The notes under the pieces are model-generated. The model was not told the DNA's origin. It saw only the letters and a program-made list of their open reading frames with translations, and ran no database searches. From Nitrospira sp. (GTDB lineage Bacteria > Nitrospirota > Nitrospiria > Nitrospirales > Nitrospiraceae): DNA of 64,000 nucleotides. This document shows, piece after piece, positions 34,713 to 42,121 of the stretch. The DNA lies in the NCBI GenBank assembly GCA_029194675.1, contig JARFXP010000004.1, positions 124,001-188,000 of the forward strand, written 5' to 3'. Positions within the stretch are counted from its first letter, which is position 1, and each line of letters begins with the position of its first letter. The translations under genes were made by a program, and so were the position numbers.

Positions 34713-35315
34713 ATGTTGGTCATGTCAGGGGAAGCCACCAAACCGGCCCAAGACCAAGAATGGGCGCAACTGATTGCATTGATCGCGCAGGGCGATCAGG
34801 CCGCGCTCGCCTCATTCTACGATCGGACCAGTCCCCAGGTATTCGGCTTTATCTACAAGATTCTCAACAATCGTGAAGCAGCCGAAGAAGTTACATTAGA
34901 CGTCTACACCCAAGTGTGGCGCCAGGCCCATACCTATGACCAGACAAGAGGGGCGCCGGGGGCTTGGCTGATGACCTTGGCACGTACAAGGGCGATCGAC
35001 CGGTTTCGCGCCGGGGCGGCCGAACATGGACGTATCGAATCGTTGGAAACCGTCGAACTATTTGCCAGCGACGACGACACGCCGGAACAGGATGTCGAAG
35101 GCCAAGAGCGTCGACGGTATGTACAAGAGGCATTGGCGGCACTGACGGCAGAGCAGCGGCAAGCGATCGCACTGGCCTATTTCTATGGCTTAAGTCAAAG
35201 TGAAATCGCGGAAAAGCTGCAGCTGCCTCTCGGTACGGTGAAGACGAGAATCAGATTGGGTATGATTAAATTGCGCGAAGCGCTCGCGCCCTATGAGGAT
35301 GGTTTGGCGTTGTGA
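34713..35315 (+). CDS. ECF-type sigma-70 factor
   Basis: About 200 aa from ATG 34713 (upstream starts would add residues without similarity). Region 2: 'LASFYDRTSPQVFGFIYKILNNREAAEEVTLDVYTQVWRQAHTYDQTRGAPGAWLMTLARTRAIDRFR'. Region 4: 'LAALTAEQRQAIALAYFYGLSQSEIAEKLQLPLGTVKTRIRLGMIKLREAL'. It resembles SigK-type ECF factors. The GTGA overlap with the next gene couples it to its anti-sigma factor. It probably drives the divergent DUF4331 operon and/or itself. Confidence 0.93.
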   Translation: MLVMSGEATKPAQDQEWAQLIALIAQGDQAALASFYDRTSPQVFGFIYKILNNREAAEEVTLDVYTQVWRQAHTYDQTRGAPGAWLMTLARTRAIDRFRAGAAEHGRIESLETVELFASDDDTPEQDVEGQERRRYVQEALAALTAEQRQAIALAYFYGLSQSEIAEKLQLPLGTVKTRIRLGMIKLREALAPYEDGLAL

Positions 35316-36232
35316 CTGAAAAGTTGCCGGAAGAATTGGAAGAGCAGGCGATGCTCCATGCCCTCGGGGTTTTGGATCCTGAGGATCGTCAGGCCTTTAT
35401 GGTCAGACTCCAGGGAGAGTCGGATCTCTTGAGACAAGCGGTGAAGGCCTATCACGCGACCACTGGCGCTTTGGCCGATGCTGTGGCTCCGGTTTCGCCT
35501 TCCGCGACCCTTCGCGAACGGCTTGTCGTCCGGATTGCGATGGAAGCTGCTCAGGAACTCGAACAGTTTGAGCGAACCGCCAATACACTGGCCCTCGGTT
35601 CCGCTCCTGTAAGGCCGTCGGATTCCCTACGCGACCGGCTCATGTCCCGCATCGAAAGACATTCGGATGTCCGGCTTGTACTCGAAGAGTCGATGCATGT
35701 CCAGAAGGAAACATCTGTTTCAACAGGCGATGGGAGATTGGATGAGAGTAGGATGCGTCCTCCTCAAGACTCCGGTCTCCTGTTCTCTTGGCTACGATCT
35801 TGTTGGACAGCCGGTTCAAACTTCATGCGGACTCTTGTCATTCGCCTCGTGACCTCTGAGCGGGTTAGGTATTGGAAAGCCAAGATCGCGTTTCAACAGC
35901 CGACGAAGGGGCTCACCTTCATCAGGGCGTCGGAGGGAGCCTGGCGGGGAATCGCTCCGGGAGTGATGGCCAAGTTGCTCTCCTTCGATCCGACTTCCCG
36001 AAGGGCCACCACCCTCCTCCGTTTTGCACCCGGCACCAGCTATGCCCCGCATCGTCACACCGCAGTGGAAGAGCTCTATGTCCTCGACGGCGGATGCAGG
36101 ATCGCCGGTCGTGAGATGACGGTAGGGGACTATCATCGCGCCGAAGCCGGCACGGTACACTATGACACCTCGACCGATGACGGATGTCTGCTGCTCGTGA
36201 TTTCCTCTCCCCAGAACGAGCTGTTGCAATAG
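35312..36232 (+). CDS. Anti-sigma factor with C-terminal cupin (ChrR/RskA-like)
   Basis: 306 aa, GTG start overlapping the sigma stop. N-terminal ~60 residues ('EELEEQAMLHALGVLDPEDRQAFMVRLQGES') resemble the anti-sigma domain of RskA-type proteins. The HxxxCxxC zinc motif of ChrR is absent. The C-terminal ~100 residues are a cupin: 'TTLLRFAPGTSYAPHRHTAVEELYVLDGGCRIAGREMTVGDYHRAEAGTVHYDTSTDDGCLLLV', with likely metal ligands H, H, E and a later H. A hydrophobic TM is not obvious, so it is probably cytosolic, sensing a small ligand or oxidant through the cupin. Confidence 0.85.
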   Translation: MTEKLPEELEEQAMLHALGVLDPEDRQAFMVRLQGESDLLRQAVKAYHATTGALADAVAPVSPSATLRERLVVRIAMEAAQELEQFERTANTLALGSAPVRPSDSLRDRLMSRIERHSDVRLVLEESMHVQKETSVSTGDGRLDESRMRPPQDSGLLFSWLRSCWTAGSNFMRTLVIRLVTSERVRYWKAKIAFQQPTKGLTFIRASEGAWRGIAPGVMAKLLSFDPTSRRATTLLRFAPGTSYAPHRHTAVEELYVLDGGCRIAGREMTVGDYHRAEAGTVHYDTSTDDGCLLLVISSPQNELLQ

Positions 36233-36333
36233 TAGCCATCGGGTACAGGTTTTTCACCCGCTCGTGAATCCAACCGCAGCCGAACTTCCGTAAGACGTTC
36301 AGAATCGAGAATCGCCGGTTGATTTCCATGGCA

Positions 36334-36370
36334 CTATGGTGTTACTAAAGTAAAACTCGTGCCACCATAG
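36334..36370 (+). promoter_or_regulatory. Inverted repeat upstream of nikR (candidate operator)
   Basis: Arms CTATGGTG (36334-36341) and CACCATAG (36363-36370), perfectly complementary, 21 bases apart, ending 14 bases before the nikR ATG. A second nested pair, TGGCAC/GTGCCA, overlaps it. NikR sites are dyads with a long spacer (GTATGA-N16-TCATAC in E. coli), so autoregulation is plausible though the sequence differs. Confidence 0.5.
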
Positions 36371-36384
36371 AGAGGAAGCAAACC

Positions 36385-36801
36385 ATGAAAAAATTGGTGC
36401 GTTTCGGCGTTTCGCTCGATCATCATTTGCTGGACGCCTTCGATCGCCATATCGAACGGCGGAAATACACCAACCGATCGGAAGCCTTACGCGATCTGAT
36501 CCGCAACAATTTAGTCGGTCAAGAATGGGATGAGAATAAGGAAACGGTCGGCACCATCACGTTCGTGTATGACCATCACGTGCGGGACCTGACAAGCAAG
36601 TTGACGGACATTCAGCATGACTACCATGCACAAATATTGTCCGGTATGCATGTGCATCTCGATCATGACCATTGTCTTGAAGTGTTGGTGGTAAAGGGTA
36701 AGGGTTCTGAAATTCGCAAGGTGGCCGACGCGTTGGTCAGTGTGAAGGGCGTCAAGCACGGCAAGCTCACGACGACGACGACGGGCAAAGGGCTCAGCTG
36801 A
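36385..36801 (+). CDS. nikR: Nickel-responsive regulator NikR
   Basis: 138 aa, the normal NikR length. N-terminal ribbon-helix-helix '[38 protein letters not shown]', C-terminal ACT-like metal-binding domain. The four nickel ligands of the family are present: H78 (in IQHDYH), H89, H91 and C97 ('[14 protein letters not shown]'). It should repress nickel-uptake genes when nickel is sufficient. The next genes are tonB and a receptor, its likely targets. Confidence 0.94.
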   Translation: MKKLVRFGVSLDHHLLDAFDRHIERRKYTNRSEALRDLIRNNLVGQEWDENKETVGTITFVYDHHVRDLTSKLTDIQHDYHAQILSGMHVHLDHDHCLEVLVVKGKGSEIRKVADALVSVKGVKHGKLTTTTTGKGLS

Positions 36802-36970
36802 TGACCCCTGCTTGTGGAAAACCATTCGGGTTTAGTGGTCGTTACGGACAGCAGCTTTCCATGTGGAGATCAAAAACATCTTCTACCGGAAAGAAAGGAT
36901 GGTTGGACCATCGGTCGTTGTTCCTCTCGAAAGGACTTGTCGCCGACACTGCGGCTAAGGCGGTGATGAG

Positions 36971-37939
36971 GTGATTGGGACGCTCGAACATCGGCTGTTC
37001 GCTCAGGCTTGGGCGATATCGGTCACTCTGCACGGAATTGTGGTGATCCTCGCGATGCTGTTGGTATTCCAGATGAAATCGCTGCCGGTGCAGGACATCT
37101 TTCAATGGAACGTATCGTTAGTTGAGATGGTCCAAGTGCAGTCAGTCGAACCGGGAGCTCAGGCTGCAGGGCTGCCTGAACCAGCGCCGCAAGCCGTGGT
37201 CCGGCCAAAGCAGCCCGTGACCACGACTTCTCAGGTCGTGCCGACCAGGAAACCGAATCCTGGTCTCACCGAAAGACAGCAGCGACTCGTTGAAACGACG
37301 TCAATAATGGAGCGGTCGCCGGCTCAGACGCCGCCTGCTGCGGTCCAGCAGCATCAAGAAGCTGTCGCCCAGATGGATGCGACCCCGGTCAAGGAGGTCA
37401 CCAAGTTTGAGGAGGCGCAGCACGTCGAGCCGGTGTCCAATCCTATAGCTCATGACGAGCCACCCAGCCGCGTCGATACCAGCACACCGGTTCGGCATGT
37501 ATCCCCGGACGGCGACAAGCCGCCGATGGTTGAGCGGACAGAATCGGTACAAATGGCTGCTGTCCCCAAAGAATCAGCGATGTCTCAAGCTTCTCCTGAG
37601 CCGCCTCAGCCTGTGCCCGGAACGGTTCAACAAGCGCCTGCAGGCCGCGCCGACTATGGTTGGTTGATTGAATCGGTCAGCAAGCGGCTGGCGGAATTAA
37701 AACGCTATCCGACATCGGCCCGCAGTAACGGCCTGGAAGGCAAGGTGCTCCTGCGCGCGGTGATTCGCGCAGATGGGCAGTTGGCCGAAGTGACGGTACA
37801 GAAGAGCTCAGGTTATGAGGAATTGGATATGGCCGCCATGGAAACCATACGCGAAGCAAGTCCCCTGCATTTGCGGCATGAATTGGGGCGAGCTCAAATT
37901 GCCATCACGGTCCCGCTTGTCTACTCGCTCGCCCGGTGA
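36971..37939 (+). CDS. tonB: TonB protein
   Basis: 322 aa, GTG start. N-terminal membrane anchor ('WAISVTLHGIVVILAMLLVF'), long Pro/Gln/Val-rich periplasmic spacer (residues ~55-225), and C-terminal TonB domain 'VSKRLAELKRYPTSARSNGLEGKVLLRAVIRADGQLAEVTVQKSSGYEELDMAAMETIREASPL'. It transmits proton-motive energy to outer-membrane receptors. Its place between NikR and a TonB-dependent receptor suggests a dedicated TonB for metal import. Confidence 0.93.
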   Translation: MIGTLEHRLFAQAWAISVTLHGIVVILAMLLVFQMKSLPVQDIFQWNVSLVEMVQVQSVEPGAQAAGLPEPAPQAVVRPKQPVTTTSQVVPTRKPNPGLTERQQRLVETTSIMERSPAQTPPAAVQQHQEAVAQMDATPVKEVTKFEEAQHVEPVSNPIAHDEPPSRVDTSTPVRHVSPDGDKPPMVERTESVQMAAVPKESAMSQASPEPPQPVPGTVQQAPAGRADYGWLIESVSKRLAELKRYPTSARSNGLEGKVLLRAVIRADGQLAEVTVQKSSGYEELDMAAMETIREASPLHLRHELGRAQIAITVPLVYSLAR

Positions 37940-37956
37940 AGGAAGGTATGGTTCGT

Positions 37957-38433
37957 ATGAGTAGAACAGCATCCCAACAGTATGGCGATGAATGCGCCGG
38001 CATCCTCATGAAGCCGCAAATTTGCGTCATAGATGGTCGGGGTGGGGGATTGGGCGGTCGTCTCGTGACTGGACTCAATCTCCAACTAGGGAAGGTCTGC
38101 GACATCATCGGCTTAGGAACGAATACCGTCGCAGCCGAAGTCATGAAAGCAGCAGGAGCCACGAGGGTCGAAGTGGGCATCGAAGCGATCGTCGCAGTCG
38201 TTCCGTCGGCCGAGGTGATTCTCGGAACCCTCAACCTGGTTCTGCCGGGGGCGATGCTGGGAGAGATCACGCCGGAGCTCGTGGCTGCCGTGTTGTCGTC
38301 CAAGGCCAAGAAGGTCTTGCTGCCGGTAAATCGCGCCCACATGGAAATCGTGGGAACCGAGGATCATTCACTCGAGGTGCTGATCACACGGTCCCTCTCG
38401 CGGGTCCGTCGTTTCGTCAGCCTGTCTCGATAG
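37957..38433 (+). CDS. DUF3842 family protein
   Basis: About 158 aa from ATG 37957 (GGAAGG ten bases upstream; 37936 GTG and 37948 ATG are alternatives). The core reads 'KPQICVIDGRGGGLGGRLVTGLN', then 'IIGLGTNTVAAEVMKAAGATR' and 'GEITPELVAAVLSSKAKKVLLPVNRAHMEIVG', the DUF3842 pattern with a Gly-rich loop. The biochemical role is unknown. It is embedded between tonB and the receptor on one strand with short gaps, so it likely belongs to the same metal-uptake unit. Confidence 0.85.
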   Translation: MSRTASQQYGDECAGILMKPQICVIDGRGGGLGGRLVTGLNLQLGKVCDIIGLGTNTVAAEVMKAAGATRVEVGIEAIVAVVPSAEVILGTLNLVLPGAMLGEITPELVAAVLSSKAKKVLLPVNRAHMEIVGTEDHSLEVLITRSLSRVRRFVSLSR

Positions 38434-38559
38434 TCCAGCCGAGACCTTTCTCCATCAGAGTCATTGCCGGACCACGAGGGTCTGCGCCGGTCGATGAGTC
38501 GGCTGTCGTAAGGCCATCGTGGACGTCTCATCCGTCCACAGAATCCGTGATGAGGAATT

Positions 38560-40611
38560 GTGGACCTGACACGCGCCATGACCTTCGTGCTTGCGTTTGC
38601 AGTGGTCCTGAGCGTTTGGGAAACGGCCCAAGCTCACGACCCTGAGGAGCCCGAATTGGAAGTGCCGGAAGTTGCGGTCATCGGTGAAAAACCGGTGGCG
38701 GCTTCCTCTCAACAGTTCATTCCCGACAAAGAGATCGTGCTGCAGCCTCAAGGGAGACCGGCCCAAATTCTTCGCTTGATCCCCGGTATGATCGCGGTTG
38801 AGCATTCCGGCGGGGCAGGAAAGGCGGACCAGTATTTTCTCCGCGGATTCGATGCCGACCATGGAACGGATGTCGCCTTCTTCACGGACGGCATGCCGAT
38901 CAACCTCCGGACACACGCGCATGGGCAGGGGTATGCCGACCTGAATTTCATCATTCCTGAAACCATTGAAGGCGTCGATGTCTCCAAAGGCGCCTATCTC
39001 CCGGAGATCGGCGATTTTGATGTGGCAGGGGCGATCAATTTCAAGACCAGACAAGTCGTTCGAGAAGGCATCGCGCAAGCGATGGGCGGGGAGTTCGACA
39101 CGCAGCGGTATCTGTTGATGTTCTCGCCGACGAAAGACAGAATCCGCACGTTGTTCGCCGGGGAAATCTACGACACGAACGGCCCGTTCATCAACGACAA
39201 CAACTACTTTCGCACCAATGTGCTGGGGAAAATCACCACGAACTTCACCGGGCGCGACGAAATCAGCCTGACGGGGACGTTTCAGTATTCGAAGTGGAAT
39301 GCCTCCGGGGAGATTCCTCAACGTGCAGTCTATGCAGGACTGATCGATCGGTTCGGCTCCATCGATCCTTCCGAGGGCGGCAACACGCTCCGGAGTACGG
39401 TCCGATTGAACTACCATTACGACACGACGACGGGAGGGCAATTCTTTGCCAATGCCTACGGACAGTATTACCGGCTGGATCTCTTTACGAATTTTACGTT
39501 CTTTCTCAACGATCCCGTTAACGGTGACGGTATTGCGCAATACGATCGCCGTGGCATCTATGGCGGCGACCTCGGCTACAAACAACGAGGAGAGATTCTA
39601 GGAATCCCGGTCATTGGGACGGTCGGATTTCAAACGAGAGTGGATGACATCCACACCAAGTTGGGCACGCAAACGAAGAGGACCCCGACCGGCACGACGG
39701 CAAACAGTGACGTCTTCGAGGTGTCCTATGAGCCGTTCGTCAAGGCCGAGGCCCAGCCGCTCTCCTGGATGCGGCTGGCGGGCGGATTGCGCTGGACAAC
39801 ATTTACCTTTGATGTGGAGAACCTCTGTGCCACTTGTGCGGAGCAGCCGGGCGGACACACAAGCTCGAGCATACTCCTTCCGAAAATGAACATGATTCTC
39901 GGGCCATGGGTGAAGACGGAATTCTTTGTCAACTATGGAGAAGGGTTTCACAGCAACGATGCGCGATCCGCCGTACAAGTGGGGAGTTCACCGCTTGCTC
40001 GTTCAGTGAACTATGAGGTTGGTGTCCGATCCAAGCCTTGGGGGCCAGAGGGACTCGAATTGACCGCCACGGCTTGGCGAATCGACCTCCAGTCCGAACT
40101 CGTGTTTGTCGGGGATGAGGGAACAACCGAAATTCGCGGGCCGAGTCGACGACAGGGCTTTGAAGTCGCCGCGCGTGGTCAAGTGTGGGGTCCGCTCTAT
40201 GTCAACGGCAGCTTCACCTGGACAGACGCCAAGTTCCGCAACGGGGACGCGATTCCTCTGGCTCCGGAATACACCGCCTATGGGGCCGCAATCCTGACAT
40301 GGCCGCCAGGGCTGACGTCACAGTTCCAGGCCACGTATCTCGGAGTCAGGCCGCTCATCGAAGATCAGAGCATCAAATCGCCCTCGTGGCTCGTCTTCGA
40401 TTGGACACAACGCTATCGGTTGCCGATCCGGTTGCCTCATGGCCGCCTAGAAGCATTTTACTTTGTACAGAATCTGTTCGATACCCACTGGGAACAGGCG
40501 ATCTTTGCGTTTGAATCAAGACTGAAGAACGAGCCGGCCGGGGTGATGGACATTCATTTCGTGCCGGGGAATCCGCGAACGGTGATGGGAGGGCTGGCAT
40601 GGTACTTTTGA
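38560..40611 (+). CDS. TonB-dependent outer-membrane receptor
   Basis: 683 aa, GTG start, signal peptide ('MTFVLAFAVVLSVWETAQA'). A TonB-box-like 'PEVAVIGEKP' is followed by the plug domain ('QILRLIPGMIAVEHSGGAGKADQYFLRGFDADHGTDVAFFTDGMPINLRTHAHGQGYADLNFIIPE') and a 22-strand-type barrel ending in aromatic 'GGLAWYF'. His/Asp/Glu-rich plug residues (ADHGT...THAHGQ) could bind metal. Context (NikR, TonB, DUF3842, HupE/UreJ nearby) points to nickel or cobalt, not an iron siderophore. That is inference. Confidence 0.92.
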   Translation: MDLTRAMTFVLAFAVVLSVWETAQAHDPEEPELEVPEVAVIGEKPVAASSQQFIPDKEIVLQPQGRPAQILRLIPGMIAVEHSGGAGKADQYFLRGFDADHGTDVAFFTDGMPINLRTHAHGQGYADLNFIIPETIEGVDVSKGAYLPEIGDFDVAGAINFKTRQVVREGIAQAMGGEFDTQRYLLMFSPTKDRIRTLFAGEIYDTNGPFINDNNYFRTNVLGKITTNFTGRDEISLTGTFQYSKWNASGEIPQRAVYAGLIDRFGSIDPSEGGNTLRSTVRLNYHYDTTTGGQFFANAYGQYYRLDLFTNFTFFLNDPVNGDGIAQYDRRGIYGGDLGYKQRGEILGIPVIGTVGFQTRVDDIHTKLGTQTKRTPTGTTANSDVFEVSYEPFVKAEAQPLSWMRLAGGLRWTTFTFDVENLCATCAEQPGGHTSSSILLPKMNMILGPWVKTEFFVNYGEGFHSNDARSAVQVGSSPLARSVNYEVGVRSKPWGPEGLELTATAWRIDLQSELVFVGDEGTTEIRGPSRRQGFEVAARGQVWGPLYVNGSFTWTDAKFRNGDAIPLAPEYTAYGAAILTWPPGLTSQFQATYLGVRPLIEDQSIKSPSWLVFDWTQRYRLPIRLPHGRLEAFYFVQNLFDTHWEQAIFAFESRLKNEPAGVMDIHFVPGNPRTVMGGLAWYF

Positions 40612-40695
40612 CCTGCCGAATGGTTTATGCTCAATGGGCATTAGCTGAATTGTACGTTTGCAATCCCAGCATGTAACAGCCATCACTCACTGGGC

Positions 40696-41238
40696 ATGGT
40701 GATGTCAAAGACTCTCACTCGTACCTTTTTCAATCGTCCCACCCTGACGGTGGCTCGGTCGCTGGTCGGCAAGTACCTGGTGCGTGAGAACGGGAAGGGG
40801 ACGGTCGCAGGAAAAATCATCGAGGTGGAAGCCTATATCGGTCCCGAGGACAAAGCTTGCCACGCCTCGAAAGGTAGGACTGCAAGGACGGAGGCGCTGT
40901 TCGGTCCTCCGGGAATGTCATATGTCTACCTCATTTATGGGATGTACCACATGTTGAATGTGGTGACAGAGCGGGCCGAGTTTCCAGCAGCGGTACTCAT
41001 TCGAGCGATTGAAGTCGAGGGAGAGTTGATTGATGGTCCGGGGAAGCTCTGCAGAGAGTTGGACATCGATCGGTCTTTGAATCGACTCGACATGACATAT
41101 GGACGATCCCTTTGGTTCGAAGATCGAGGCGCACGGATTCCTCGTAAACGGGTCGGCACATTCCCGAGAATCGGGGTCAACTATGCGGGAACGTGGGCGA
41201 AAAAACCCTGGCGGTTTCGATTGTGTGGGGGTGGCTAA
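40696..41238 (+). CDS. mpg: 3-methyladenine DNA glycosylase (AAG/MPG type)
   Basis: 180 aa. The family blocks are clear: 'TLTVARSLVGKYLVRE', 'IIEVEAYIGPEDKACHASKGRTARTEALFGPPGMSYVYLIYGMYHMLNVVTE' (contains the catalytic Glu and the intercalating Tyr) and 'GPGKLCRELDIDRSLN'. Monofunctional glycosylase removing alkylated purines in base-excision repair. Slightly short at the C-terminus but complete. Confidence 0.95.
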   Translation: MVMSKTLTRTFFNRPTLTVARSLVGKYLVRENGKGTVAGKIIEVEAYIGPEDKACHASKGRTARTEALFGPPGMSYVYLIYGMYHMLNVVTERAEFPAAVLIRAIEVEGELIDGPGKLCRELDIDRSLNRLDMTYGRSLWFEDRGARIPRKRVGTFPRIGVNYAGTWAKKPWRFRLCGGG

Positions 41239-41281
41239 AAGATGCCCTTTGTTGGATAGGCAAAGGAACAGGCCGGCGGAT

Positions 41282-41310
41282 CGGGGGAAACCCTGGAAAG
41301 ATTTCCCCCG
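41282..41310. terminator. Hairpin between mpg and the convergent gene
   Basis: Arms CGGGGGAAA and TTTCCCCCG (9 bp, perfect) with an 11-base loop, between two convergent genes; a possible bidirectional terminator. No long T-run follows. Confidence 0.55.
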
Positions 41311-41334
41311 CTTCATTATGCATTATGGAAGAAG

Positions 41335-41700
41335 CTAGTCGATCTGGCGATCACCGGTAATCTTGGTCCCTGAGGTCACCGGCGGAGCAATTTGGATCTG
41401 AGGCCCGTCTACGTTTGGAAGGCTTCCGGCACCCTGCTCTTTCGTGATTCTCGCATTGTCGGTCTTTACCAGTTTCTGTTCGGCGTTCTGGACGGACTCC
41501 GCTGATTTCAACAGCGTGGATGCTCCGTGCGCGTCCTTTTGGCCGGGGTCGTTCGCCGTCGGCTGGCCGTTCACGGGACTGCCATCGTTCTTCATAGGGT
41601 AGCCGTCATGTTTGGGCAGCAGTGCCGGATTGGCCGACGCCACCGAGCATACAAGGAGGATCGAGGAGATTGTCGCGACTGCACCGGTAAGAGGTTTCAT
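41335..41700 (-). CDS. Small secreted protein, unknown
   Basis: 121 aa from ATG 41700 (AGGGAGA upstream). Signal peptide 'GAVATISSILLVCSVASA'. The mature part is hydrophilic, Asn/Gly/Pro/Asp-rich ('HDGYPMKNDGSPVNGQPTANDPGQKDAHG') with a helical middle ('LKSAESVQNAEQKLVKTDN') and no recognised domain. Probably a secreted or envelope structural protein. Confidence 0.6.
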   Translation of the reverse strand: MKPLTGAVATISSILLVCSVASANPALLPKHDGYPMKNDGSPVNGQPTANDPGQKDAHGASTLLKSAESVQNAEQKLVKTDNARITKEQGAGSLPNVDGPQIQIAPPVTSGTKITGDRQID

Positions 41701-41824
41701 ACCCATTCTCCCTTTTGAGCTATGGCGATGGATAAAAGTCGTACGTTCAGAAAATTCAATCCGGATAGCCAATCTGGAGCTGAATCATAGCGAGGGAGGA
41801 CCCTTCTGTCAAACGGGCAAGATC

Positions 41825-42034
41825 GCCCACATTATTCATGAACGCTTCTACTGCAACCGCCGATACGCCGCTGCGACAAGCCTGGCCGCGAGCTTCGCGC
41901 GGTCGGCGGGCGGGCTCACCCCTCGCGACCTCGATGTACTGTTTCAAGTACGCCTTGGTCTCTCGGGGCTCCACGCGCCCGTCTCGCTTGGCGTCTTGGC
42001 GGTTTCGTCACGAACCGTCATGAATAATGTGGGC
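41825..42034. repeat. Inverted-repeat (MITE-like) element
   Basis: Ends GCCCACATTATTCATGA (41825-41841) and its exact complement (42018-42034), 17/17. The next ~35 bases inward also match imperfectly. About 210 bp total with no transposase; it resembles a miniature inverted-repeat element. No clear target duplication. The 41701-42121 gap holds no gene otherwise. Confidence 0.7.
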
Positions 42035-42121
42035 TAGGACAGACGTTGTCTCTTGATTCCCGTCTTGTCATGACGAGGCGCAGATCATTCGAGGGGCGAG
42101 GACGAGATAAAGCCGGACCTA

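Noticed and set aside
38461-39585. 374-codon minus-strand ORF
   Set aside because: Lies wholly across the TonB-dependent receptor gene; shadow.
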